From Chloroflexota bacterium (GTDB lineage: Bacteria; Chloroflexota; Limnocylindria; Limnocylindrales; CSP1-4), in assembly GCA_021813655.1 (NCBI GenBank), contig JAKAJU010000128.1, positions 1-45,706 of the forward strand: a stretch of DNA of 45,706 bases, in the 5' to 3' direction. Positions within the stretch are counted from its first letter, which is position 1, and the number at the start of each line of letters is the position of its first letter. Positions 24,174-32,971 of this stretch are shown here, piece after piece. The notes under the pieces were generated by a model. The model saw only the letters and a list, made by a program, of their open reading frames with translations. It was not told the DNA's origin and made no database searches. The translations under genes were made by a program, and so were the position numbers.

Positions 24174-26093
24174 TCACGGGCTTGCGGCGAGGCGCCATGT
24201 TAGCACATCCCAGAATCGGTCACCGAGGTCGCCAAGCTCCCGCGCGACGGGCCCGTCGACGGTCGAGCGGTAGGCGACGAGGTAGTCGCGGAAGGCGATC
24301 GGCGGCATGACCTCCTGGGTCGAGAGGTAGTCCTGGAGCGTCGCGTAGCGTTCCTTGCGGGCTGCCGTCGTCCCCGGCTTCCGCGCGTCCTCGAGGAGCT
24401 TGTCGAGGTCGGCGCTCTGCACCCCGGAGACGTTCGAGCCCCCCGGGCCGGCCTGCGTCGATGCCATGAGCGGGTAGAGATCGGGGTCGAGGCCGATGTT
24501 CGCATCGAAGACGACCGCGTCGAAGGCGTGGTCCCGGATCCGGGTGATGAACGTCGCGGCGGGAACCGCCTCGACCGTCGTCTTGATCCCGAACGCCGTC
24601 AGGTCCTTCGCGGCCGACTCGGCCACGGCGTTGAGGACCGGGTTCGCCGTCACGTCGAGCGCGAGGATCGTGAGCGTGAACGGCTTCGTCTGCTTCGGTG
24701 CGAACCAGCCCTTCGACGTCTTCTTCCAGCCGGCCTTCTTGAGCTCGGTCGTCGCGCGCGTGCGATCGAACGGCAGGAGCCTGCTCTTGGCCGAGGAGAA
24801 GGCCCAGGACGTCGGTGGGATCGGCGTCTCCGCGAGAGCGGCGTTGCCGAGGTAGATGTCCGAGACGATCGCCGCGCGGTCGAGCGCCATCTCGATCGCA
24901 CGGCGGAAGTGGAGGTCGCCGAATCGCGGATGGTCGGCGCGCAGGTTGAACGTGAGGCTCGTGAAGATCGCCGACGGGTAGCGCACGAGTCGGGTGCCGG
25001 GCACGTCCATCAGCCCGGAGGCCGTCGCCGGGTCGAGCCCGGACGCCGCGTCGAGGGCTCCCGCGCGGTACGCCGCGGCCAGGGAAGCCTCGTCGTCGAA
25101 GAATCGCATGTCGATCCGCGCGAGGCCCGACGCGGCGAGATCGATGGGGACCTCCTCGGTCGGCGACGCCGCCGGCGCACCCGATCCACCGGGCGCAGCG
25201 GTCTGGCCGGGGCTCGACGCGGGCGATCCGGACGGCGTCACGCTCTCGCTCGACGCGGGCGATCCGGACGGCGTCACGCTCTCGCTCGCCCCGGGCGCGC
25301 CGCTCGAATCCGGTGCCCCGCTCGCAGTCGTGGCGGCGCTCGCTCCGGGCGCCGCCGTTGCACCGGGCGACGGCGTGACCGTCGCGCCCGGGTCGACCGG
25401 GCCGGCGTAGCCGTCGGACGGCTCGAGGATCGCGTGGTCGCTGTCGATCTCGACGATCCGGTACGGCCCGTTGCCGATCGGCGCCCGCGCGAAGTCGGAG
25501 TCCGCGAGGGCGGTGACCGGCACTCCCTTGAGCAGGTGCTCGGGCAGGAGCGGCTGCCGTGCGAGCTCGACGAAGCCGCCGATCGGCTTGCCGAGCGTGA
25601 ACCTCACCGTCCGCGTGTCGACCGCCTCGGCGGTCACGTCCGACCACGAGGCGCCCGCGGGACCCGCGTACTCCTTGTCCTTCAGCATCCGGACGGTGTA
25701 GACCACGTCGGCCGACGTCACCGGCATCCCATCGTCCCACTGCGCGTCCGGGCGGATGACGAACGTGTACGTGCGGCCGGCGTCCGCGATCGCCCACGAC
25801 TCGCCGAGATCAGGCACGAGCGTCTGACCGGGCCCGAGGCCCACGAGCCCGCGGAAGACGAGGGCGACGATGTCGCGGTCCGCGCGCGTGCGCTGCGTCA
25901 GAGGCGTGAGCGACGAGGGACGTCCGACGACGCCGTCGCGGAAGGCCACGACGGGGGCGCCGACGATCGGCGACGGGGTCGGGAGCGTGACCTGGGTGCC
26001 GCCGGGCCGCGCGACGGGCAGCACGATACCGGCCGCGAGGACCATGAGGGCGAGGACGAACGCGAGGATGACCGCGCGGTCGCGATGAGGCAT
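24174..26093 (-). CDS. Membrane-anchored peptide/oligopeptide-type solute-binding protein
   Basis: Family 5 extracellular solute-binding protein (OppA/DppA fold), which delivers peptides or similar ligands to an ABC importer. The 639 residues start with one hydrophobic helix (8-28) without a lipobox Cys, so it is probably anchored by that helix. Domain markers are LVPDLGESWAIADAGRTYTF, FVIRPDAQWDDGMPVTSADV and NGPYRIVE. An 85-residue Pro/Ser/Ala/Gly insertion (about 231-315) then interrupts the fold at a loop that is normally short; it holds an exact 12-residue tandem repeat (270-293). The fold resumes at RIDMRFFDDEASLAAAYRAG. No permease or ATPase gene is nearby. Ligand unknown. Confidence 0.85.
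   Translation of the reverse strand: MPHRDRAVILAFVLALMVLAAGIVLPVARPGGTQVTLPTPSPIVGAPVVAFRDGVVGRPSSLTPLTQRTRADRDIVALVFRGLVGLGPGQTLVPDLGESWAIADAGRTYTFVIRPDAQWDDGMPVTSADVVYTVRMLKDKEYAGPAGASWSDVTAEAVDTRTVRFTLGKPIGGFVELARQPLLPEHLLKGVPVTALADSDFARAPIGNGPYRIVEIDSDHAILEPSDGYAGPVDPGATVTPSPGATAAPGASAATTASGAPDSSGAPGASESVTPSGSPASSESVTPSGSPASSPGQTAAPGGSGAPAASPTEEVPIDLAASGLARIDMRFFDDEASLAAAYRAGALDAASGLDPATASGLMDVPGTRLVRYPSAIFTSLTFNLRADHPRFGDLHFRRAIEMALDRAAIVSDIYLGNAALAETPIPPTSWAFSSAKSRLLPFDRTRATTELKKAGWKKTSKGWFAPKQTKPFTLTILALDVTANPVLNAVAESAAKDLTAFGIKTTVEAVPAATFITRIRDHAFDAVVFDANIGLDPDLYPLMASTQAGPGGSNVSGVQSADLDKLLEDARKPGTTAARKERYATLQDYLSTQEVMPPIAFRDYLVAYRSTVDGPVARELGDLGDRFWDVLTWRLAASP
24197..24207 (-). promoter_or_regulatory. 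Promoter TGTGCTAACAT of the Leu tRNA pair
   Basis: TGTGC-TAACAT on the minus strand, inside the last codons of the solute-binding protein gene and about 50 bp before tRNA-Leu(CAG). The same TGTGCTA core precedes secG and tatA. Confidence 0.5.
25213..25284. repeat. 36-bp tandem repeat, two exact copies
   Basis: Two exact adjacent 36-bp copies, starting ctcgacgcgggc, inside the solute-binding protein gene. They keep frame and encode SESVTPSGSPAS twice; a fragment of a further copy follows. Confidence 0.95.
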
Positions 26094-26180
26094 GCGCTGA
26101 CGAGAGCCTCGTTCGGGGGCCGGACCCGCCGGGGACCCGGGCTGGACCGGGGTGGCGCCTCGGCGCGCCGGGCGTGCGCG

Positions 26181-26405
26181 CTACTTGGTGACGACGATGT
26201 AGCTCGCGAGCGAGAAGACGACGAAGAAGACGCCCAGCACGATCGTGAACTGCCAGAGGCCCTTCTCGACGCCGCGCCGGCTCCGGTAGACCGCGGAGTC
26301 GCCGCCGAAGGTGCTCGAGAGGCCGACGCCGCGCGCCTGCATGAGGATGGCGGCGACGAGGGCGATGCTGACGACGATCTGGCCGACGGCCAGGATGGGA
26401 TTCAC
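26181..26405 (-). CDS. secG: Preprotein translocase subunit SecG
   Basis: Small membrane subunit of the SecYEG channel. The 74-residue product has two membrane helices (about 3-22 and 50-71) joined by the conserved loop GVGLSSTFGGDSAVYRSRRGVEK, matching the family's FGG core. The start is GTG at 26405, with AGGAGG 11 nt upstream and a TGTGCTACCAT promoter about 35 bp upstream. It stands between gpmI and the solute-binding protein; SecD and SecF are 11 kb away. Confidence 0.94.
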   Translation of the reverse strand: MNPILAVGQIVVSIALVAAILMQARGVGLSSTFGGDSAVYRSRRGVEKGLWQFTIVLGVFFVVFSLASYIVVTK

Positions 26406-26438
26406 GGTGCGCTGGACCTCCTGTCGGGGACGCGCCGG

Positions 26439-26449
26439 ATGGTAGCACA
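26439..26449 (-). promoter_or_regulatory. Promoter TGTGCTACCAT of secG
   Basis: TGTGC-TACCAT on the minus strand in the 92-bp gap after gpmI. It shares the TGTGCTA core with the tRNA-Leu and tatA promoters. Confidence 0.5.
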
Positions 26450-26497
26450 CGTCGCGGCAGGGTCCGCCCCAGCGCGGGCGCCGGGCGGCGCCCGGCG

Positions 26498-28135
26498 TCA
26501 CGCCGGCCGTCGGCCCTCCGGGACCAGGAGCGAGCGACCCGTCGTCTCCGGCCAGACCGGGAGGCCACCGAGCTCGCAGACGGTCGGCGCGATGTCCGCG
26601 AGGACGCCGTCACGAAGCCGTCGACCCGCGACGCAGCGTCCGGCCAGCAGGAGCGGGACCGGATTGAGCGAGTGCGCCGTGACCGTCCGACCCTCCGCGT
26701 CGCGCATCTCGTCCGCGTTGCCGTGATCCGCCGTGATCACCAAGAGCGCGCCCGGACCATCCGGGTCGGCCGCCTCGACCGACGCGAGCGCCGCCACCAC
26801 GCGCGAAAGGCAGACGTCCACCGTCTCGCAGGCGCGGATCGTCGCGTCCCAGACACCGGTGTGGCCGACCATGTCGGGGTTGGCGTAGTTCGCGACGATC
26901 AGGTCGTACGAGCCGGAGCCGATCGCGTCCACCAGGACGTCGGTGACGCCGGCCGCACTCATCTCGGGCTGGAGATCGTACGTGGCGACCTTCGGGCTCG
27001 GCACGAGCACGCGTTCCTCGCCCGGCCACGACACCTCCACGCCGCCGTTGAAGAAGTAGGTGACGTGCGCGTACTTCTCGGTCTCGGCGACATGCAGCTG
27101 ACGCCACCCTGCAGCGGAGGCGACCTCGGCGAGGGACGTCGCGGTCTCCGGCGGGAAGACGACGAGGACCGGCAGGCCGCCCTCGTACTCCGTCATCGTC
27201 GCCACGAGGAGATCGCGCGGCACGGGTCCGCTGTCCGCCCGGTCGAACGCATCGAACGAGGCGTCCGCGAGAGCGTGCGTGAGCTGCCGGGCACGGTCCG
27301 CCCGGAAGTTGCAGTGGACGACCGCGTCGCCGTCGAGGATGCGGCCGTCCACGCCCGCGACGAGCGTCGGCTGCACGAACTCGTCGTTCTCGCCCCGGGC
27401 GTAGCCGGACTCGGCGGCCCTGACCGCGCTCGGCGCCGTGAACGGCGCCACGCCGTGGACGATCGCCCGGTAGCCCGCCGCCGTCCGCTCCCATCGCTTG
27501 TCCCGGTCCATCGGGTAGTACCGGCCCGCGACCGTGGCGATCCGCGCGTCCGGATGGACGGCGGCGAGGCGGCCCTCGAGGTCGGGCACGAAGTCGATCG
27601 CCGACCTCGGCGGGGTATCGCGGCCGTCGAGGATGGCGTGGACACGGACGGCTCCGACGCCGCGCCTCGCCGCGAGCGCCGCCGCGGCGACGAGGTGGGT
27701 GTCGCGGGCGTGGACGCCTCCCGGACCCACGAGGCTGATGAGCTGGAGCGGACGGCCGCGCTCGACGGCCCTGTCGCATGCCGCGAGGAGCGCCGGGCGC
27801 TCGAAGAACGCGCCGGACGCGATCGCCGCGTCGATCCGCGGGAGATCCTGGAGCACCGGCCGGCCCGCGCCGATGTTGAGGTGTCCGACCTCCGAGTTGC
27901 CCATCTGGCCGTCGGGGAGCCCGACGGCCCCTTCGGACGCCCCGAGCACCGCGTGAGGCCAGCGCGCCAGGAGATCGCGCCACGCGGGCATCCGCGCCGC
28001 CGCGATCGCGTCGACGGCCGGATCGCGTCCCAGGCCGAACCCGTCGACGACGACGACGACGATGGGGCGCGGGCGCGCGGCTGCGCTGCTCCCGGATCCT
28101 GCGGCCGCGGCTCGCCCCTCGGCGGCCGCGCTCAC
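26498..28135 (-). CDS. gpmI: 2,3-bisphosphoglycerate-independent phosphoglycerate mutase
   Basis: Interconverts 3- and 2-phosphoglycerate in glycolysis using two Mn2+ ions and a phosphoserine intermediate. The 545 residues show VVVVVDGFGLG with metal ligand Asp31, the catalytic Ser81 in DGQMGNSEVGHLNIGAG, LDGRDTPP, NFRADRARQL, YANPDMVGHTG and TADHGNADEM with further metal ligands. The first 22 residues are Ala/Gly-rich. The start is GTG in a GTGA overlap with the tpiA stop. It is the last gene of the tatA-to-gpmI run. Confidence 0.96.
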   Translation of the reverse strand: MSAAAEGRAAAAGSGSSAAARPRPIVVVVVDGFGLGRDPAVDAIAAARMPAWRDLLARWPHAVLGASEGAVGLPDGQMGNSEVGHLNIGAGRPVLQDLPRIDAAIASGAFFERPALLAACDRAVERGRPLQLISLVGPGGVHARDTHLVAAAALAARRGVGAVRVHAILDGRDTPPRSAIDFVPDLEGRLAAVHPDARIATVAGRYYPMDRDKRWERTAAGYRAIVHGVAPFTAPSAVRAAESGYARGENDEFVQPTLVAGVDGRILDGDAVVHCNFRADRARQLTHALADASFDAFDRADSGPVPRDLLVATMTEYEGGLPVLVVFPPETATSLAEVASAAGWRQLHVAETEKYAHVTYFFNGGVEVSWPGEERVLVPSPKVATYDLQPEMSAAGVTDVLVDAIGSGSYDLIVANYANPDMVGHTGVWDATIRACETVDVCLSRVVAALASVEAADPDGPGALLVITADHGNADEMRDAEGRTVTAHSLNPVPLLLAGRCVAGRRLRDGVLADIAPTVCELGGLPVWPETTGRSLLVPEGRRPA

Positions 28136-28947
28136 CGCCGGTCGTCCGCGGGCCGCGATGCCGCCTCGACGACGGCTCGCGCGGTGGCGGTCACCGCCGC
28201 CCGAGCGACGATCCCCGCCATCTCGTCGGGCTTCAGGGAGGCGCCGCCGACGAGCGCCCCGTCGATCGACGGCTCCACGAGGAACTCCCCGACGTTCGCG
28301 GACGTGACGCTGCCGCCGTAGAGGACCGGCACGGAGTCCGCGAGGCGCGTCGAGCCGACCTCCGCGAGGACGGCCCGGATCGCCGCCGACATCGCGGCCG
28401 CATCGGCGCCGCTCGCGGTGCGTCCCGTTCCGATCGCCCACACGGGCTCGTAGGCGATGACCAGGCCGCCCGCGAGGAGCGTCTCGGAATCGATACGGGC
28501 GAGACAGCCGCGCACCTGGCCTGCGACGACGGCCTCCGCGCGCCCCGCGTCGCGGTCGGCCAGGACTTCGCCCACGCAGACGATGGGGCGCAACCCGCTC
28601 GCGAGCGCACGGTGCAGCTTCCGGTTGACCAGCGCGTCGGTCTCGCCCTGGTCGCGCCGGCGCTCGGAGTGGCCGAGGATCACCCACGTCGCGAGTCCGG
28701 CGAGCATCGGCGCCGAGATCGCTCCGGTGTACGCGCCCGAGGCCTCGTGGTGGACGTCCTGCGCGCCCACCTCGATCCCCTCGCCCGCGACGGCACGGCC
28801 CACGGCCGCGAGGGAGAGATAGGGCGGGCAGATGACGCGCACCACCTCGGGGTGGCGCGTCGCGGCCGCGAGGGAGGCGGCCAGCTCCCCCGCATCGGCA
28901 GGGGTCGTGTTCATCTTCCAGTTGGCGGCGATGACGACGTCTCTCAT
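28132..28947 (-). CDS. tpiA: Triosephosphate isomerase
   Basis: Interconverts dihydroxyacetone phosphate and glyceraldehyde 3-phosphate. The 271 residues form the classic TIM barrel with NWKMN (Lys11), GHSERR (catalytic His93), AYEPVWAIGTG (catalytic Glu167) and LYGGSV. A 20-residue Ala/Arg tail follows the barrel. It begins 7 bp after the whiA stop and is coupled to gpmI by GTGA. Confidence 0.97.
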   Translation of the reverse strand: MRDVVIAANWKMNTTPADAGELAASLAAATRHPEVVRVICPPYLSLAAVGRAVAGEGIEVGAQDVHHEASGAYTGAISAPMLAGLATWVILGHSERRRDQGETDALVNRKLHRALASGLRPIVCVGEVLADRDAGRAEAVVAGQVRGCLARIDSETLLAGGLVIAYEPVWAIGTGRTASGADAAAMSAAIRAVLAEVGSTRLADSVPVLYGGSVTSANVGEFLVEPSIDGALVGGASLKPDEMAGIVARAAVTATARAVVEAASRPADDRR

Positions 28948-28954
28948 GCGCACA

Positions 28955-29944
28955 TCATGACACCGCGCGGTGCCTTCCGACTGGGTGGTACGGACCAATG
29001 GCTCCGATCCGATCCGGCCTCGAGCGCCCTGAGGCAGCTCCCCCGCCCCACCGGTCGTCGCGCGCCACCCGGCCGCCGCGTGACCGGCGCGTAGCCGGCT
29101 CGTCGTCGTGGAGCGCGGCCGCCTCGATCCGCTCGAGCGCCCGCTGGACCGCCGATCGGTGGAGGCCGAGCGCCTCCGCCAGCTCGGTGAGTGTCGCCTC
29201 CGGCTCCTCGCGTCTCGCGTCGGCCACACGGCGCGTCCCCGGCGCGAGGTCGTCGAGGCGTCCCTCGCGCTCGAGCCGGTCGATCGCCTCGACCTGGCGC
29301 GAGGAGGCGGCCACCACGCGCTGGAGGTTGGCCGACTCGGCGTTGATGACCCGGTTGAGCTCGCCGCGGAGGGCCCGGGCGACCTGGCGCGCTTCGAGCT
29401 CGAGAAGCGACCCGCCGGCGCCGACGGTCCGCAGGAACGTCACGATCGTCTCGATGCTCTTCCACGTCACCACCCCCCGGCCACGCCGGACGCGCACGGC
29501 CGCGGGCAGACCGATGGACGCGAGACGGTCGGCGAGCTCAGCGGCGCGGCCGACCTCGACGACGAACTCGAGGTGCGCGCGGGATGCCGCGAGGCTCAGG
29601 GAGCCGCGCGACAGGAAGAGCCCCCGAAGGTACGCGGCGCGGCAGTGGTCGGCAGCCGTCGCCCAGTCGATGTCGGGGACCGGGTCGGCCACAGGCCTGA
29701 CGCGGTAGGCACGCCGGCCCGCGGCCGGCCGCAGGACCCGGCGCTCGCCGTCCTCGTGGCGCCCTTCGTCTCGAGCGATCTCGCGCTCGAGGCGCACCGC
29801 GAGACGGGCGACGGCCGGCTCGCGGGTCGTGAGCGCGACGCCGAGCCCGGCCATCTCTGCGCGACGGTCGCAGGCGCGTGCCGGGTCGATCCCGGACAGC
29901 TCTGCGCGGAGCGCGGAGACGAGGTCGCGCTCGTGCGTCGTCAC
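28955..29944 (-). CDS. whiA: DNA-binding protein WhiA
   Basis: WhiA combines a LAGLIDADG-homing-endonuclease-like domain with a C-terminal helix-turn-helix and regulates division or development in Gram-positive bacteria. In 329 residues the endonuclease-like region has AAYLRGLFLSRGSLSL and HLEFVVEV; the signature NRVINAESANLQRVVAASSRQVEAI is intact; the HTH is LTELAEALGLHRSAVQRALERI. About 50 basic, disordered residues extend past the HTH. The start is GTG in a GTGA overlap with yvcK. The rapZ-yvcK-whiA order is conserved in Gram-positive bacteria. Confidence 0.95.
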   Translation of the reverse strand: MTTHERDLVSALRAELSGIDPARACDRRAEMAGLGVALTTREPAVARLAVRLEREIARDEGRHEDGERRVLRPAAGRRAYRVRPVADPVPDIDWATAADHCRAAYLRGLFLSRGSLSLAASRAHLEFVVEVGRAAELADRLASIGLPAAVRVRRGRGVVTWKSIETIVTFLRTVGAGGSLLELEARQVARALRGELNRVINAESANLQRVVAASSRQVEAIDRLEREGRLDDLAPGTRRVADARREEPEATLTELAEALGLHRSAVQRALERIEAAALHDDEPATRRSRGGRVARDDRWGGGAASGRSRPDRIGAIGPYHPVGRHRAVS

Positions 29945-31254
29945 GCGGATCGCACGACCGACGCGCGGCGGCGACCGGGGCCGGCGCTCTCGGCGACCCG
30001 GACGATCGCGGCCGCCAGCTTGGCCGGATCGTGGTGGTGATGGTTCTCGGGGTCAAGGACGTCCTCGAGGATCAGGCGCGGCTCGGGCCGCGTCCGCGGT
30101 GGCCAGCGGAGCCGGACCGGCTCCACGCCGGGCTCCGCGGCGTCCGCCGGCGCCGGACGGCTGTTCGCGAGCACGACGTCCACCATCCCGGGTGCCGTGT
30201 GCCGCTCCAGGGTCTCGACGTGGGCGGCGAGATCGAATCCCTCGGTCTCGCCTCGCTGCGTCGCCACGTTGCAGACATACAGGCGGAGCGCCGGCGACGC
30301 GAGGACGGCGTCGCGGACCTCGGGCATGAGGAGCCCGGGCAGGATGCTCGTGAAGAGGCTCCCGGGCCCCACGACGATGACGTCCGCCTCCGCGATCGCG
30401 CGGAGGGCATCGGGCGAGGGCTCGATGTCGTCGGGCGAGAGCCAGACGCGCTCGATCCAGCGGGTGTGCGAGATCGCTGACTGACCGTTCACTTCGGTGC
30501 CGTCGTAGAGCGTCGCGTGCAGGACCGACGGTGTGCTGGAGACCGGCACGACGCGGCCGCGGACCGCGAGCACCCGGTTCATCCGCCGGACGCTCTCGGC
30601 GAAGTCCCCGCCGTCGAGCTCGTACATCGCCGCCAGGAGGAGGTTCCCCACGGGATGGCCGGCGAGCGAGCTGTCCTCCTCCGGGAAGCGGTACTGGAGG
30701 AGATCGCCCATGACCGGCTCGGCATCGGCGAGGGCGACGAGGCAGTTGCGGATGTCGCCCACCGCGGGAAGGCCGAGCTGCTCGCGCAGGCGGCCGGACG
30801 ACCCCCCGTCGTCAGCCACGCTCACGATGGCCGTGATGTTCGACGTGTGCTCCTTGAGGCCGCGCAGCAGCGTCGAGAGGCCGGTGCCGCCTCCGATCGT
30901 CACGACGCGTGGGCCGCGGGCGAGGAAGCGCTTCTGGTAGATGACCTCGACGAGGGGCTGGTCGCGGTCCTGCGCGAGGAACGGGCCGACGAGCACCGTG
31001 ATGACCCGCCAGGCGCCGAACGCGAAGACCGCGCCCCCCACGACGACGAGGATCGCGCCCCGGGCTGCGTACGGGAGGAACTGGAGCGTGACGACCGAGA
31101 CGACCGACTGGAGCGGCCCGCCCACCTCGAAATCGCGGTAGAACGCGCGGAGCGCGAACCCGCCCGCGAGGGCGAGCATGACGAGTCCGATGAAGGCGAC
31201 GAGGATCCAGCGCTTGATGCCGATCCCTGGCCGGAGCCACGGCCGGAGGCTCAT
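29941..31254 (-). CDS. yvcK: YvcK-family protein with N-terminal membrane helices
   Basis: YvcK (gluconeogenesis factor, UDP-sugar binding) governs carbon flux and cell-envelope processes. The 437 residues begin with two membrane helices (about 16-35 and 58-86) absent from B. subtilis YvcK. The conserved domain starts near 113: VVTIGGGTGLSTLLRGLK, SVADDGGSSGRLR, GDIRNCLVALAD, HPVGNLLLAAM, ADVIVVGPGSLFTSILPGLLM and VCNVATQRGETEGFD. A polyhistidine stretch (NHHHHD) lies near the end. The ATG at 31254 overlaps the rapZ stop as ATGA; a longer frame runs into rapZ and is rejected. Confidence 0.94.
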   Translation of the reverse strand: MSLRPWLRPGIGIKRWILVAFIGLVMLALAGGFALRAFYRDFEVGGPLQSVVSVVTLQFLPYAARGAILVVVGGAVFAFGAWRVITVLVGPFLAQDRDQPLVEVIYQKRFLARGPRVVTIGGGTGLSTLLRGLKEHTSNITAIVSVADDGGSSGRLREQLGLPAVGDIRNCLVALADAEPVMGDLLQYRFPEEDSSLAGHPVGNLLLAAMYELDGGDFAESVRRMNRVLAVRGRVVPVSSTPSVLHATLYDGTEVNGQSAISHTRWIERVWLSPDDIEPSPDALRAIAEADVIVVGPGSLFTSILPGLLMPEVRDAVLASPALRLYVCNVATQRGETEGFDLAAHVETLERHTAPGMVDVVLANSRPAPADAAEPGVEPVRLRWPPRTRPEPRLILEDVLDPENHHHHDPAKLAAAIVRVAESAGPGRRRASVVRSA

Positions 31255-32162
31255 GCCTGCTCGAGCTCCCGATGGAAGACCGCCACGGGAAGGTCGTCGC
31301 GCCCGCGCAGGCGCGTCGCGATCTCCTCGGCGATGACGATCGAGCGATGGTAGCCGCCGGTGCACCCGACCGCGATCGTCAGGCGCGTCTTCCCCTCGTC
31401 CACGTATGCCGGCACGACGAGCTCGAGGAGCTCGCCCACCTGGTCGAGGAACCGAGCCGCGAGAGGCTGCTCGAGGACGTACGTTCGGACCGGGCCGGTC
31501 AGGCCGGAGATCTGCTTGAGCTCGGGGACGTAATACGGGTTCTTCAGGAAGCGCACGTCGAAGACGATGTCCGCCTCGAGCGGGATGCCGAACTTGAACC
31601 CGAAGCTCACCACCTGGACGACGAGCCGGTCCGGGTCCACGTCGGACGGGATGCTCGCGAAGAGGCGCGCACGGAGCTCGCGGAGGGAGAGGTCCGAGGT
31701 GTCGATGATGATGTCGGCCTCCTCGCGGACCGTCGCGAGGAGTCGCCGCTCCTGCGCGATGGACCCGGCGATCCCCTTCTGGCCGGAGAGGGGGTGCCGG
31801 TGGCGCGTCTCGGAGAAGCGCCGGATGAGGACCTCGTCGCGCGCCTCGAGGAAGATGACGCGCGGGCGGATGCCGCGGGCGCTCAGGCTCGCGCGGACGG
31901 CGTCGAACGCGCTCTCGACGTCGCCGGCGCGGACGTCGAGGACGATCGCGACGTGCTCGAACCGGCCGGGGTCGTCGGCGACGAGCTCTCCGAGCGACGG
32001 CAGCAGCTCACCCGGGAGGTTGTCGACAGTCGTGTACCCGAGATCTTCGAAGAGCTTCGTGGCGGCCGTCTTCCCGGCGCCCGAGAGCCCGGTAAGGACG
32101 ACGACGCTCTGCTCCGCGGCCGAGCCGTCGTCGTCGCGCAGCACGTCCCTCGTGGCAGTCAT
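31251..32162 (-). CDS. rapZ: RapZ/YvcJ nucleotide-binding adaptor
   Basis: P-loop protein that in E. coli directs RNase E to the GlmZ sRNA and in B. subtilis (YvcJ) hydrolyses GTP. The 303 residues contain Walker A GLSGAGKT (about 25-32), VDNLPGELLP, the RRFSETRHRHPL block and a C-terminal domain with VSFGFKFGIP, DVRFLKNPYYVPEL and GCTGGYHRSIVIAEEIA. Its ATG overlaps the tatC stop and its stop overlaps the yvcK start (both ATGA). What it regulates here is unknown. Confidence 0.95.
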   Translation of the reverse strand: MTATRDVLRDDDGSAAEQSVVVLTGLSGAGKTAATKLFEDLGYTTVDNLPGELLPSLGELVADDPGRFEHVAIVLDVRAGDVESAFDAVRASLSARGIRPRVIFLEARDEVLIRRFSETRHRHPLSGQKGIAGSIAQERRLLATVREEADIIIDTSDLSLRELRARLFASIPSDVDPDRLVVQVVSFGFKFGIPLEADIVFDVRFLKNPYYVPELKQISGLTGPVRTYVLEQPLAARFLDQVGELLELVVPAYVDEGKTRLTIAVGCTGGYHRSIVIAEEIATRLRGRDDLPVAVFHRELEQA

Positions 32163-32950
32163 CGGCCCGTGATCCGCACCAGCTGGATCGAGACCTCGTA
32201 GAGGATGTACATCGTCACCCCGAGGATCACGGGGCTCACCGGGTCACCACCGGGCGTCGCGACCGCGGCGATGATCGCGATGACCAGGATCGCATGGCGG
32301 CGCCTGGCGGCGAGCGCCCGCGACGAGACGATGCCGACCTTGGACAGCAGCACGAGGACGATCGGGAACTCCATCGCCAGGCCGAACACGAGGAAGAGCA
32401 TCGAGACGAAGCCGAAGTACGCCTCGGCCGTGATGAGCGCCTGGAGGTCCGCGGACTGGAAGCTCAGGAGGAAGCCGGATGCGTACGGGAGGATGAGGTA
32501 CGCGACGGCGACGCCGAGGCAGAAGAAGAGCAGCGCGAGGGGGACCCACGGGCGGGCGAGCCGTCGCTCCCGCTGCGTGAGGCCGGGTGAGACGAACGCC
32601 CAGACCTCGTAGAGGATCACGGGCATCGCGACGATGATGCCGAAGACGAGCGCGATCTTGAGATTGATGAAGAAGGCGTCGCCCAGACCGGTGAAGACGA
32701 GCGGCTTGTCGATCTGGAGCGGCGCCTTGAGGAAGGCGATGATCCGGCCCGCGAGCCAGAACCCGACGGCGGTACCGATCGCGACCGCGACGATCACGAC
32801 GACGATCCGGTTGCGAAGCTCGCTCAGGTGATCGACGAGCGTCATCACCTTCTCGTCGCCGGCCTCGGCAGCCGGGACCGCTACCCCATCCGGGGCGTCG
32901 ATGGGCGTAGGGGTGAGGCCCTGCTCCTGGAGGGCGTCCGCCTCGGCCAT
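32159..32950 (-). CDS. tatC: Twin-arginine translocase subunit TatC
   Basis: Receptor subunit of the Tat pathway, which exports folded proteins with an RR signal. The 263 residues have six membrane helices and conserved DHLSELRNRI before the first helix, and YEVWAFVSPGLTQRERR in the first periplasmic/cytoplasmic turn. The N-terminal 40 residues are acidic and variable. It follows tatA by 21 bp and is coupled to rapZ. Only one TatA-type subunit is present in the window and no tatB. Confidence 0.95.
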   Translation of the reverse strand: MAEADALQEQGLTPTPIDAPDGVAVPAAEAGDEKVMTLVDHLSELRNRIVVVIVAVAIGTAVGFWLAGRIIAFLKAPLQIDKPLVFTGLGDAFFINLKIALVFGIIVAMPVILYEVWAFVSPGLTQRERRLARPWVPLALLFFCLGVAVAYLILPYASGFLLSFQSADLQALITAEAYFGFVSMLFLVFGLAMEFPIVLVLLSKVGIVSSRALAARRRHAILVIAIIAAVATPGGDPVSPVILGVTMYILYEVSIQLVRITGR

Positions 32951-32971
32951 GGCACTCAGGGCCGGGGCGGG

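Noticed and set aside
25213-25284. CRISPR-like repeat
   Set aside because: Only two adjacent copies without spacers, in frame in a protein gene; no cas genes.
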